From positions 1-42,651 of the forward strand of contig JAQBQL010000191.1 in NCBI GenBank assembly GCA_028287035.1: DNA of 42,651 nucleotides. Direction: 5' to 3'. The stretch is from Labilithrix sp. Its GTDB lineage: Bacteria; Myxococcota; Polyangia; Polyangiales; Polyangiaceae. Below, in pieces: positions 11,932 to 22,525 of this stretch (the stretch's first letter is position 1; every line of letters begins with the position of its first letter). A program made the position numbers and the translations under genes. A model generated the notes under the pieces. It saw nothing but the letters and a program-made list of their open reading frames with translations, ran no database searches and was not told the DNA's origin.

Positions 11932-14900
11932 ATGAGCGACGACGACAAGCTCCCCGATCTCGGCGACCTCGACTGGGACTCCGCGCTCGACGAGTGGGAG
12001 AAGAACACGTTCGTCCCCGAGATCGCGCGCGACGCCGAGAAGGCCGAGGCCGAGAGCGCGGCGCGAGCGGAAGCGGCGCTCGGGACGCTCGGGAAGACGA
12101 CCGAGAACCCCGCCGCCGAGCCGCTGCCGCCGGCTTCGGGCCGCGGCTCGCTCCGCAATGCGTCCGGCGAAGGCACCGTCATCGCGCCGGTCCCGCGCGA
12201 GCTCCGTAACGAGCCCCGCCGGTCGAGCACGATCCCGCCGATCGCGCCCCTTCCTCCGCCCCCTCGCACCGCCAGCCCGTCGGCTGCTCCCCCGCCGAGC
12301 CGCGCCGCGCGGGGCGGCCTCGGACAGCTCTTCTCGAAGGGCGGGTCGGTCCCGCCGCCGCGCGGAGGGTCGCGTCCGCCGGGGCCCACCCCGCCGCCCC
12401 GGCCGGTGCGCCCGAGCACCTCGTCGTACCCGCCCGAGGGCGCCCCGCGCGAGCCGCAGGACGAGGCCCTCGCGAGCACCGGCGAGAGCGAGCTCGCGGC
12501 GCTCGGGCGTCCCGGCGCGCTCTCGGGCTTCCCTCCCGAAGGCCAGACCGGCAAGACGCGCCAGCTCGCGCGGCCGAGCAACTTCCTCGACGACACCTAC
12601 CGCGACGACGGCAGCCCCGACGGCGAGGACGAAGCGACGCGGGTGGGCCCCGGGCTCCACGACGCGGTGCGCGACGAAGAGCGCCGCCGGCACGAGCCGG
12701 GCGGCCTCAGCTACAGCGACGCGGTGACCGTCGCGGCGCGTGACGGCGAGGTCGAGGCGCTCGGGACGGGCGACCGGAGCATCTTCGACGTCGGTGAGCC
12801 GGAGCCGCCGCCCCGTGCGGAGATGGGCTCGCTCTCCGACGCGGACACGGCAACCCGCCACCCCGGCGACGTGGCTCCCGTGGAGCAGGCGCGCGAGGCG
12901 CGCGACGCGCTCCGTCCCTCCGGCGCGGAGGCCGACGACGCGCCGACGTTCTCGCGGGCGTCACCGTCCGCCGTGCCGCTGACCGGCGGCGCCGAGGGCG
13001 CGCTGCCCGACGCGCGGTTCCGTGAACCCGTCGCCACGCAGGACCCTCCGGCCGTGGCGCCTCCGCCTGCCGAGGACGTCCCGTCGCGCTGGCTCGACGG
13101 CCCGACCACGACCGCCTACCGCCAGCGTGCAGGGTGGCTCGAGGAGGAGGCGCGCGCCATCATCGATGACACGGAGCGAGCGCGCGCGCTGCTCGGCGTG
13201 AGCGAGCTGCTCGCCCTGGTCGGCGACGCGATGGATGCCGTGGCCCTCGCGACCGAGGCCCGCGACCTCGCGCCCGATCTCGCGCTCGCCTGGCGTCAGG
13301 CGCGCCAGCTCATGAACCCCGACGCGGGCTATGAGGCGCGTGTCGAGGCGCTCGACGCCGAGGCCGCCGCGTCGCCGACGCCCGCCGCCCGCGCGCATGC
13401 GATGCTCGTCGCCGCCGACGAGCTGCGCATCCATGGCGACGGCGACGCCGCCGTCCAGCGCTGGCTCTCGGCCTCGCGGCTCGATCCTGCGGACATGCGC
13501 GCCCCGGCGGCGCGCGCGGCGCTCGCGCTCTCGCAGGACCAGCACACGGGGGCGGGCACCGACCTCGCCGAGAACTCCGAGCTCATCGCGCTCGACCGCG
13601 CGATGGCGATTGCTCTCAAGCTCCGGGGCGCGCCGCGTCCGAGCACCGATCCCGATCTCGTGAGCGTGAACGACGCGCTCCGTCGCGCGCGTCAGGCGCT
13701 CGCCGCCTCCGACGTGGTCACCGCCGCGCAGGCGCTCGCCGAGGTGGCGTCCGAGCCCGCGCTCGCGAAGGGCGCGCTGTGGCTCTCGGCGGCGCTCGGC
13801 GCGACGCACATCGCGGGCCGCCGGGCTTCGGCCAAGGCGCTCCGCTCGCTCGCGAACGACGGCGAGCCGCTCGCGCGCCGCCAGCTCGCGGCGCGCGGCA
13901 TCGAGCTCGGCGATCCCGAGCTCGTGACCGCGGCGCTCGCCGGCGACGACGAGGCCTTCACCGCGCAGGACCGCTCCGTCCTCCTCGCGCTCGCCGGTCA
14001 GGACGCCGCCGAGGCGCTTCCGCTGCTCGACGCACGCGACGATCTCGCGCCGCTCCTCGACGCGCTCGCCTCGCTCGAGGCCCCCGCGGACGAGGCGGCC
14101 GCGCAAGGCCGCGCGCGGCGGGTCGCCGGGCGGGAGGAGCACGCGGCCCTGGCGGCGCTCGGTCGTCTGCTCGCGGCGCGCACGTCCGTCGCGTCGATCG
14201 ACGCTGCGCTCGCGGCGGTGCGCGCGCCCCGCGGAGCCTCGGCGGCAGGCGTGGCGCTCGAGGTCGCGGTGACGACCGCACGCTGGGACGAGGTGAGCGA
14301 GGCGCTCGGGACCCTCGCCGTGGACGACGAGCCCGGCGCCTCGAGCCGGCGTCACGTGGCGGCGGCGCTCGTCGCCGAGCGCGCCGGCAACGCCGTGGCC
14401 GCCAGGCGCGCGTGGCGGGAAGCCCTCACGGAGGGGGTGACGCACGACTCCGTTCTCCGTGCCGTCGCGAGCCTCGACAACGGCGTGGACCTGCCTGCCG
14501 AGCTCCTGCGCATCGCCGACGAGCTGCCCGAGGGCCCAGCCTCGGCCGTGCTGCGTCTCGAGGCGCTCGCACGGCGCATGTCGCCGTCGCCCGCGACGCC
14601 CGATGGCGAGAGCACGCCGGCGGCGACCGACGACGAGCAGCTCGCGCTCCTCGAACGCATCCACCGCGGCGCGCCCACGCTCGGCATCGCCGCATTCCTC
14701 GCCGAGCGCGTGGCCCGCCGGAGGGGTGACGTCGACGAGGTGCTCCGCTGGCTCCAGGAGCGCAAGGCGTTCACGAACGACGCGCTCGAGATGGCCCTCG
14801 ACGCGGTCCGCGAGGCGCTGCTCGTGGCCGACCGCGATCCGGAGCTCGCGAGCGCCCGTCTCGAGGAGGCGCACCGCGCGCGACCCGAGGACGTCGCGCT

Positions 14901-17664
14901 CCGCGAGCTCCACGAGCGCCTCGCCACCGAGCCCCTCACCGACCGCGCCGCATGGCGGGAGGCGCAGGCTGCGCGCGTCACCGGCGCACCCCGGGCGATG
15001 CTGCTGACGGAGGCCGCCCTCGAGCACGAGATCCTCGGCGACGCGCCGGCCGCGCTCCGGGCGGCGCAGCAAGCGCGGGAAGCCGGCGACCAGGGGCTTT
15101 CCCGCCCGATCGAGGCGCGCGCCGTGCTCGAGACGGGCGCCACGGAGACGCTCACGAGCGAGCTGATGACGCTCGCCAGGGAGACCGGGAGCGTCGACGT
15201 TCGCCGTCGCACCTACGAGCGCCTCGCGGAGCTCGACGAGGTCGGTCGCAAGGACGCCGCCGCGGCCCTGATGTGGCACCGCACGATCCTCGAGGAGTCG
15301 CCGGAGCACCTCCCGAGCCTCCGCTACGTCGAGCACGCGCTCGTCGGTCAGGGGCGCGATGCCGATCTCGAGCCCGTGTTCGAGGCGATCGCGCGCACCC
15401 TCGCAGGCGTGGCGCCGGGCGAGGTCGCCGGTCACGCGCAGCTCGCGACGCGGCTCCGCACCCGGGCGCCCGGCGGCTGGGAGGGCACCGGCGCGATGGC
15501 GAAGCTCGCCGCCACGCAGAAGGAGCCCTCGCTCTGGGGCCTGCGGGCGCTCAACGCGCACGCGAGGGCCGCGAAGGACGAGCAGGGGATCCTCGACACG
15601 ACGCTCGCCCTCCTCGAGCGCACCCAGCGTCCCCCGGAGCGTTCCGCGCTCCTGCTCCGCGCGAGCGAGGCCGCGGCCCGGCGCGAGCAGGTCGCCGATG
15701 CGCGCGCGTACCTCGAGCAGGCAGCCGCCGAGGACCCGGGTGACGTCGTCACGTGGGGGTTCCTCGCGGAGGTCCGCGAGCGTGCCGGCGAGACGCGCGG
15801 CGCCGCCGATGCCTGCGAGAGCCTCGCGCGCACGAGCGCGGTGCCCGACCACCAGCTGCTCGCCTGGTACGACGCGGCGCGCATCTGGCTCGACGAGGTC
15901 GACGAGGTCGAGCGCGGCATGAGCGCGCTCGAGCACTGCGCCGAGATCGACGTCACCCACGCCGACGTCTTCGAGCGTCTCTCGAGCCTCTACACCGAGC
16001 GGCGTCTCGACGCGGAGCTCGCGCGCCTGCTCGAGAAGCGCCTCGAGGCCGAGACCGACGAGGGCGAGCGCGTGGCGTACCAGGTCGAGCTGGCGCGCGC
16101 ACTCGCGGACATGGGCGACATCGCACGCGCGCGGGCCTCGCTCGAGGGCGCGCTCGCACACCGGCCCGACCACACGACGGCGCTCGCCGCGATGGCCGCG
16201 CTCTGCTCGCGCGAGGGCGACTGGGCCGGCGCCGAGCAGGCCTACGTGCGCCTCGCGCGGCTCCTCGTCGTGCCCGCCGAGCAGCGCGAGGTCTACGAGA
16301 AGCTCGGCGAGATCTACGGCACCCACACCGGCAACCTGTCGCGCGCCGAGGTCGCCTACCGCGAGGTCCTGAAGCGCGCTCCGGCCGATCTGCCCACCTT
16401 GGAGAAGCTCGTCGACCTCTACAAGCGCCAGGGCGACCTCGAGCGCGCGGTCGAGACGCAGACGCAGCTCGTCGCCGCCTCGAACGACCCGGCCGCGCGT
16501 CTCCAGCGGCTCATCGAGCTGGCGGCGATCCACGAGGCGACCGCGCGTGACGTGCGGCGGTCCGAGCAGGTGCTCGAGTCGGCGCGGCGCGAGTTCCCGA
16601 CCTCGGTGGTCGCCCTCCGCGCGATGGCGGAGTTCTACGCGCGGCAGCGGCAGATGCCGGCGATGCAGATCCTGCTCGACCGCGCGGCGAGCGACGCGCG
16701 CCGGTCGTTCGCGGCCGGCCGCTTCGTCACCTCCCTCTTCGAGGTCCTCCACGCGGCCTACGAGCTGCGCGGGCGCAAGGACGCGGCCCGGGTCGTCGCC
16801 GCGACGCTCGCGGCGGTCGAGGGTCAGCCCGCCTCGCTCATCGGCGGCGAGGCGCGCGCCATCGACCCGCGGCTCGACGATCTCCTCGCTCCCGAGCTCA
16901 TCGGCCCGGCGCTCCGCGCGCTCTTCCACCGCGCCGGGGACTCGCTCGACGCGGCCTCCCCGCTCGATCTCCGGGCGCTCCGGGCGCAGCCGCTCGTGCC
17001 TGGCACGCCGCTCGGCACCGTCATCGGGGCGGTCGCGACCGTGGTGGGCCTGGGCGCCCTGCAGATCATCGTCTCCCCTGCCCTCGGGCGCGTGGCGCTC
17101 CCGCTCGGCAGCAATCCGCCCGCGCTGCTCGTCGGCGAGGGGCTCATGCACGTCCCGAACGAGGCGGCACGCACCTTCGTCGTCGTGCGCGCCCTCAAGA
17201 TGATCCTCGCCCGCGGCTCGTCGCTCCTCCGCGGGGACAAGGCCGACGTCCCGGTGCTCCTGAGCGCGCTCTTCACCGCCTTCAATCCGAGCTTCAGCCC
17301 GCCCGGCGTCGACGGCCGCCGCGTCGCGGAGCTCTCGCGCAAGTTGCTTCCGCTCCTGCCGCGTAACCTCGACCCGACGACCTCGGTCATCGCGCTCGAG
17401 GCCGCGGGCACGCTCGGGAACGACACTCCACAGATCGGCCATGCCGGTCACGCGTGGGCCAATCGCGTGGCGCTGCTGGCGGTGGGCGACCCCAACGCCG
17501 CGCTCGACGCCATCGCCTGGTCACGCGGTGAAGAGGCGGCGCCGCGCGGCGCGGAGGAACGCGCCGGCTGGATCGCGCGCACCCCGGAGGCGCGCGAACT
17601 CATGACGTTCAGCGTGAGCGAGGCCTACGCAGAGGCCCGGATCCGCCTCGGCCTCGAACGCTGA
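11932..17664 (+). CDS. second giant helical-repeat (TPR-like) protein, about 1910 aa
   Basis: Function unknown; partner and partial paralogue of the preceding gene. I start it at the ATG at 11932, two nt after the upstream stop, because the frame is open further 5' only through coding sequence of the other gene. The N-terminus has an aromatic/acidic motif (DLGDLDWDSALDEWEKN, about 9-25), a possible docking peptide. A Pro/Arg/Glu-rich disordered stretch extends to about residue 380. Helical repeats follow to about 1680, with good TPR matches near 1440-1530 (YEKLGEIYGTHTGNLSRAEV, LPTLEKLVDLYKRQGDLERA). The C-terminal ~230 residues parallel the end of the upstream protein: PALLVGEGL against PAIVVGSGV, and a final ARELMTFSVSEAYAEAR. 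There is no signal or membrane segment. Confidence 0.85.
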   Translation: MSDDDKLPDLGDLDWDSALDEWEKNTFVPEIARDAEKAEAESAARAEAALGTLGKTTENPAAEPLPPASGRGSLRNASGEGTVIAPVPRELRNEPRRSSTIPPIAPLPPPPRTASPSAAPPPSRAARGGLGQLFSKGGSVPPPRGGSRPPGPTPPPRPVRPSTSSYPPEGAPREPQDEALASTGESELAALGRPGALSGFPPEGQTGKTRQLARPSNFLDDTYRDDGSPDGEDEATRVGPGLHDAVRDEERRRHEPGGLSYSDAVTVAARDGEVEALGTGDRSIFDVGEPEPPPRAEMGSLSDADTATRHPGDVAPVEQAREARDALRPSGAEADDAPTFSRASPSAVPLTGGAEGALPDARFREPVATQDPPAVAPPPAEDVPSRWLDGPTTTAYRQRAGWLEEEARAIIDDTERARALLGVSELLALVGDAMDAVALATEARDLAPDLALAWRQARQLMNPDAGYEARVEALDAEAAASPTPAARAHAMLVAADELRIHGDGDAAVQRWLSASRLDPADMRAPAARAALALSQDQHTGAGTDLAENSELIALDRAMAIALKLRGAPRPSTDPDLVSVNDALRRARQALAASDVVTAAQALAEVASEPALAKGALWLSAALGATHIAGRRASAKALRSLANDGEPLARRQLAARGIELGDPELVTAALAGDDEAFTAQDRSVLLALAGQDAAEALPLLDARDDLAPLLDALASLEAPADEAAAQGRARRVAGREEHAALAALGRLLAARTSVASIDAALAAVRAPRGASAAGVALEVAVTTARWDEVSEALGTLAVDDEPGASSRRHVAAALVAERAGNAVAARRAWREALTEGVTHDSVLRAVASLDNGVDLPAELLRIADELPEGPASAVLRLEALARRMSPSPATPDGESTPAATDDEQLALLERIHRGAPTLGIAAFLAERVARRRGDVDEVLRWLQERKAFTNDALEMALDAVREALLVADRDPELASARLEEAHRARPEDVALRELHERLATEPLTDRAAWREAQAARVTGAPRAMLLTEAALEHEILGDAPAALRAAQQAREAGDQGLSRPIEARAVLETGATETLTSELMTLARETGSVDVRRRTYERLAELDEVGRKDAAAALMWHRTILEESPEHLPSLRYVEHALVGQGRDADLEPVFEAIARTLAGVAPGEVAGHAQLATRLRTRAPGGWEGTGAMAKLAATQKEPSLWGLRALNAHARAAKDEQGILDTTLALLERTQRPPERSALLLRASEAAARREQVADARAYLEQAAAEDPGDVVTWGFLAEVRERAGETRGAADACESLARTSAVPDHQLLAWYDAARIWLDEVDEVERGMSALEHCAEIDVTHADVFERLSSLYTERRLDAELARLLEKRLEAETDEGERVAYQVELARALADMGDIARARASLEGALAHRPDHTTALAAMAALCSREGDWAGAEQAYVRLARLLVVPAEQREVYEKLGEIYGTHTGNLSRAEVAYREVLKRAPADLPTLEKLVDLYKRQGDLERAVETQTQLVAASNDPAARLQRLIELAAIHEATARDVRRSEQVLESARREFPTSVVALRAMAEFYARQRQMPAMQILLDRAASDARRSFAAGRFVTSLFEVLHAAYELRGRKDAARVVAATLAAVEGQPASLIGGEARAIDPRLDDLLAPELIGPALRALFHRAGDSLDAASPLDLRALRAQPLVPGTPLGTVIGAVATVVGLGALQIIVSPALGRVALPLGSNPPALLVGEGLMHVPNEAARTFVVVRALKMILARGSSLLRGDKADVPVLLSALFTAFNPSFSPPGVDGRRVAELSRKLLPLLPRNLDPTTSVIALEAAGTLGNDTPQIGHAGHAWANRVALLAVGDPNAALDAIAWSRGEEAAPRGAEERAGWIARTPEARELMTFSVSEAYAEARIRLGLER

Positions 17665-17686
17665 TGAGTCTTTTCGCTTCTAGAGC

Positions 17687-17715
17687 TTGCTGCGTCGCGT
17701 AACGCTCGCTAAAAG
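17687..17715 (+). promoter_or_regulatory. candidate promoter for typA
   Basis: TTGCTG (17687-17692), a 17-nt spacer and TAAAAG (17710-17715) resemble -35 and -10 boxes (three and four matches). The -10 box is only 11 nt before the ATG, so the mRNA would be nearly leaderless. Alternatively, the AAAAGG here is the Shine-Dalgarno of typA (10-nt spacing) and the promoter lies elsewhere. Confidence 0.3.
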
Positions 17716-17726
17716 GCGAAACCCCT

Positions 17727-19604
<1,878 letters not shown>

Positions 19605-19622
19605 CCTACGCAAGTTCGAGGA

Positions 19623-19663
19623 AAGCGCCACTGCCGGAAACGGCAGTGGCGCTTCTCGTTTTT
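19623..19663 (+). terminator. intrinsic terminator after typA
   Basis: A perfect 14-bp stem (19623-19636 pairing with 19641-19654) is closed by a GAAA tetraloop and followed by CTCGTTTTT. It starts 18 nt after the typA stop. It is by far the clearest terminator in the window. On the minus strand the hairpin is followed by CCTCGAAC rather than a U-tract, so it works mainly for typA. Confidence 0.92.
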
Positions 19664-19701
19664 GTGGCCACGGCCGCCTCGGGCGACCCCCAACCCCGCG
19701 T

Positions 19702-19733
19702 GGCGCCTTGGCGCCTTGGCGCCTTGGCGCTTT
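19702..19733. repeat. GGCGCCTT tandem octamer, 3 copies plus a variant
   Basis: Three exact copies of GGCGCCTT (19702-19725) and a fourth variant GGCGCTTT (19726-19733) lie between the typA terminator and the stop of the convergent transporter gene. Each unit contains the palindrome GGCGCC. It is non-coding. The number of copies could vary by slippage. Confidence 0.8.
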
Positions 19734-19741
19734 CTCGCGGC

Positions 19742-22525
19742 TTACAACGCCGCAGCCCGAGCGCGGCGCCGCTTCCACACATGCAGCAACGACGGGAGCA
19801 CCAGCATCGCGCACACGATGCACGTGATCTCGCCGCTCGCCGCGAGCCGCCCGAACGACTGCAGCGCCTGGTTGTCCGCGAACAGCAGCGACCCGTACCC
19901 GATCACCGTCGTGTAACTGCAGAGGAGCACCGCCCCGCCGCTCCGGCGGACCGCCAGCGTGACGTTCCCCCCGAGGAGCCGCGTGCGGTCGAAGATGTTG
20001 AACGGATACTCGCAGCCGATCCCGAACGTGATGGGCAGCGCGATGAAGTTCAGGAAGTTGAGCTTGAGGTCGGTCCACGCCGCGCCGCCCACCATCCAGA
20101 TGACGCCCGTGATGAGCGACAGGAGGACCGCGATCGCGCCCCGCTTCGTGCCGGTGGCGATGATGACGACCACCGCCACCGCGGCCAGGGACGCGAAGCT
20201 CGCGAGCGGTCCGTCCCGCTCCATCGACCGGATCATCTCGGCGAAGATCGTGGAGCGCGACGCCGTCTTCACCACGGTCCCGTCCGGCAACGTCACGTTG
20301 TCGGTGGTCTTCGCGATGCGCAGCAGGTTGTGCCCGTCCGAGAACGAGAGATCGATGAACTTCACGTAGAACACGGTGCCGATCGTGCCGTTCTTCTCCT
20401 CGAACCGGCGCCGGAGGAGCGCCGGGATGTCCTTCGGCTCGATGACCTTCAGCGCCTCGGGCGGACGCATCTCCTCGAGCTTCTTGCGCTCGTCCGGGCT
20501 CATGTCGAACATGACGCGCTCGGTGAGGCGGTCGCGGATCCGCTCGAGCACGTCGAGCTTGGCCTGCTGCTCCTCGCGCGTGCCGGGCATCAGATCCGCG
20601 ATCGTGCTGACCTCGTCGACGAGCTTTCCCTGCGGGTCCTTCGCGTCGTTCGCGAGGATCTGCGCCTTCACCGCCGGAACCTGCTCGGGCGTCGTCGCCA
20701 GCATGCGGGCGCCCGCGATGTTCATCTTGCCGCCGAAGACCTTCTCGGCCTTCGAGGACCAGGCGCCGGCGCCGCTGCCCGTCTTGGAGCTGCTCGAGCC
20801 GAGGTGCGCGAAGTTGTACTCCCAGGGGTCGCGCAGGAAGGACGGCACCTTCACGAGCGCGACGAGGGTGATGACCGCGGCGAGCCCGAGGAAGATCCAC
20901 GGGCGGCGCTCCGTCGCGCGCGCCGTCGCCTTGATGAGCGGTCCGCTCGTCCCGGTCGAGTCCACGTTCGTGAACAGCCAGGAGAGCGCCTTGTGGTCGA
21001 GGACGCGGTTACGCCGCACGAGGAAGCGCGCCACGCCCGGCCGCTCCCGCATGCGCTCGACGACCGTGACGATCGCCGGCACGAGCGGGATGATGGAGAG
21101 CCACACCAGCAGCATCCCCACGAACCCGATCATGCCGAACTGGCTGAACCCGCGAAAGCGCGTGATGACGAGCGACCCGTAGGCGATGCCCGCGACGCTG
21201 GCGCCGACGAGCTCGGCCCGGAAGGCGTTCCACACCGCGGCCTTCTTCGCCTCGTCCGGCGTCATCCCGCGGGCCACGAACTCGCGGTAGCGGCTGAGGA
21301 GCACCACCGGGTAGTTGATGCCGTTGCCCAGGATGATGGCGCCGAGGAACGCGCCCGAGGTGTTGACGTACCCGAATGTCGCCGTGGCGAACGAGTATGC
21401 GCAGGCGATCCCCACCGAGGTCGGGAAGAGCATCACCGCGAGCGCCGAGAACGAGCGGAAGAACGCGAAGACGCCGAGCAGGATGAGCACCGTCGCGATG
21501 CCGGTCGCGTAGGCCGCCTCGCTGACGATCGAGTCCTTCTCCGCGATCGCGTTCGGGATGTCGCCCGCGTAGCCGACCTCCATCTGCGGGTGGTACCCGG
21601 CGGGCCGCAGCTCCTTGACGAGATGGTCGACGTCGGCGAGCAGGAGATCGCCGCCCTTGTCACCGGTGCCGGTCGTCGGGGACACGATGCGGATGCCGAG
21701 CATGGTGCCGTCGGCGGTCGCGAAGTAGCCCGTGGGGAAGTCGTCGTTCTTGTGCGCCTTCTTCTCCCAGCGGTCGTGGAACTCGTCCATGCCGAGGCTG
21801 GACTTCTTCTCGGGGCCGCCGGCCTTCGCGGCGCCCTTGGCCGCGCCGTCGTCCTCCTCGAGGTCCGACACGAGGCCGCTCTTCATGGCGATCTGGTGAT
21901 CGAGCGTGTTGTCGGCGTTCTCGAGGTCGGCGAGATCCGCGTAGAGCCACTTGTTCTGCTCGAAGAAGGAGCGGACCTCCTTCGTTCCCGACTCGACGTA
22001 CGAGATGAGCTCCGGGCCGCAGCGCGTCGCGCAGGTCGGTCCGTGCTTCTTGCCGGCACGGAGGTCGTCGTCGGCGGGCATGCTCCCGCACGCGTCGACG
22101 ACGCACTTCTTCCGTGCGTCGGCCATCGCCTCGACGCGCCGCGCGACGTCGTCGATGAAGCGCTGGTTCGCCTCGCGGTCGGGCGACTGCACGATGATGT
22201 TGAGCGACGCCCCGCCGCCCATCCGCTTCAGCTGCTGCTCGAAGGCGATGAACCCGGGCGAGTCACGCGGCAGGAGCTCGAGAAAATCGCTCTTCAGCTC
22301 GAGGCGCGTCGTGTACTGCTTCGCGGCGAGGAGGACCCCGAGCGCGATCAGGATGACCGTCCACGGCCTCCGGATCGAGAACGTGACGATGCTCTCGACG
22401 GCGCGGCGCACCACCCCGCGTGAGCCGCCGGCGCGCTGGACGTCGCCTTCGGGATTCCCGGACCGCTGCGAGGTCGCCGCCGGATCGTCGTGCTCGGGAT
22501 CCTGCTCGTGCTCGTGCTCGTTCAC
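19742..22525 (-). CDS. MMPL/RND-family exporter (HpnN-like)
   Basis: Polytopic inner-membrane transporter of the MMPL/RND superfamily, 927 residues. The first transmembrane helix follows SIRRPWTVI (about 51-70). A large periplasmic loop comes next, then a bundle of five to six helices (IATVLILLGVFAFFRSFSAL, ILGNGINYPVVLLSRYR). A second helix begins with RRPWIFLGLAAVITLVALV, and a second loop and helix bundle end the protein. This duplicated 1+5 layout is the RND pattern; HpnN-type members move hopanoids or other lipids. The first loop holds a Cys-rich insert (KKCVVDACGS ... PTCATRCG) that could form disulfides. It starts at the GTG at 22525, overlapping the stop of the upstream glycosyltransferase by 4 nt (GTGA), so the two are translationally coupled. 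Substrate is unknown; a lipid or glycolipid is the natural guess. Confidence 0.85.
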   Translation of the reverse strand: MNEHEHEQDPEHDDPAATSQRSGNPEGDVQRAGGSRGVVRRAVESIVTFSIRRPWTVILIALGVLLAAKQYTTRLELKSDFLELLPRDSPGFIAFEQQLKRMGGGASLNIIVQSPDREANQRFIDDVARRVEAMADARKKCVVDACGSMPADDDLRAGKKHGPTCATRCGPELISYVESGTKEVRSFFEQNKWLYADLADLENADNTLDHQIAMKSGLVSDLEEDDGAAKGAAKAGGPEKKSSLGMDEFHDRWEKKAHKNDDFPTGYFATADGTMLGIRIVSPTTGTGDKGGDLLLADVDHLVKELRPAGYHPQMEVGYAGDIPNAIAEKDSIVSEAAYATGIATVLILLGVFAFFRSFSALAVMLFPTSVGIACAYSFATATFGYVNTSGAFLGAIILGNGINYPVVLLSRYREFVARGMTPDEAKKAAVWNAFRAELVGASVAGIAYGSLVITRFRGFSQFGMIGFVGMLLVWLSIIPLVPAIVTVVERMRERPGVARFLVRRNRVLDHKALSWLFTNVDSTGTSGPLIKATARATERRPWIFLGLAAVITLVALVKVPSFLRDPWEYNFAHLGSSSSKTGSGAGAWSSKAEKVFGGKMNIAGARMLATTPEQVPAVKAQILANDAKDPQGKLVDEVSTIADLMPGTREEQQAKLDVLERIRDRLTERVMFDMSPDERKKLEEMRPPEALKVIEPKDIPALLRRRFEEKNGTIGTVFYVKFIDLSFSDGHNLLRIAKTTDNVTLPDGTVVKTASRSTIFAEMIRSMERDGPLASFASLAAVAVVVIIATGTKRGAIAVLLSLITGVIWMVGGAAWTDLKLNFLNFIALPITFGIGCEYPFNIFDRTRLLGGNVTLAVRRSGGAVLLCSYTTVIGYGSLLFADNQALQSFGRLAASGEITCIVCAMLVLPSLLHVWKRRRARAAAL

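Noticed and set aside
12961..17451. Long antisense open frame (1496 codons) across the second giant gene
   Set aside because: Arg/Glu/His-rich shadow typical of very GC-rich coding DNA; no domain recognised, while the opposite strand has TPR-like repeats. The same applies to other long opposite-strand frames, for example over atpD, typA and the MMPL gene.
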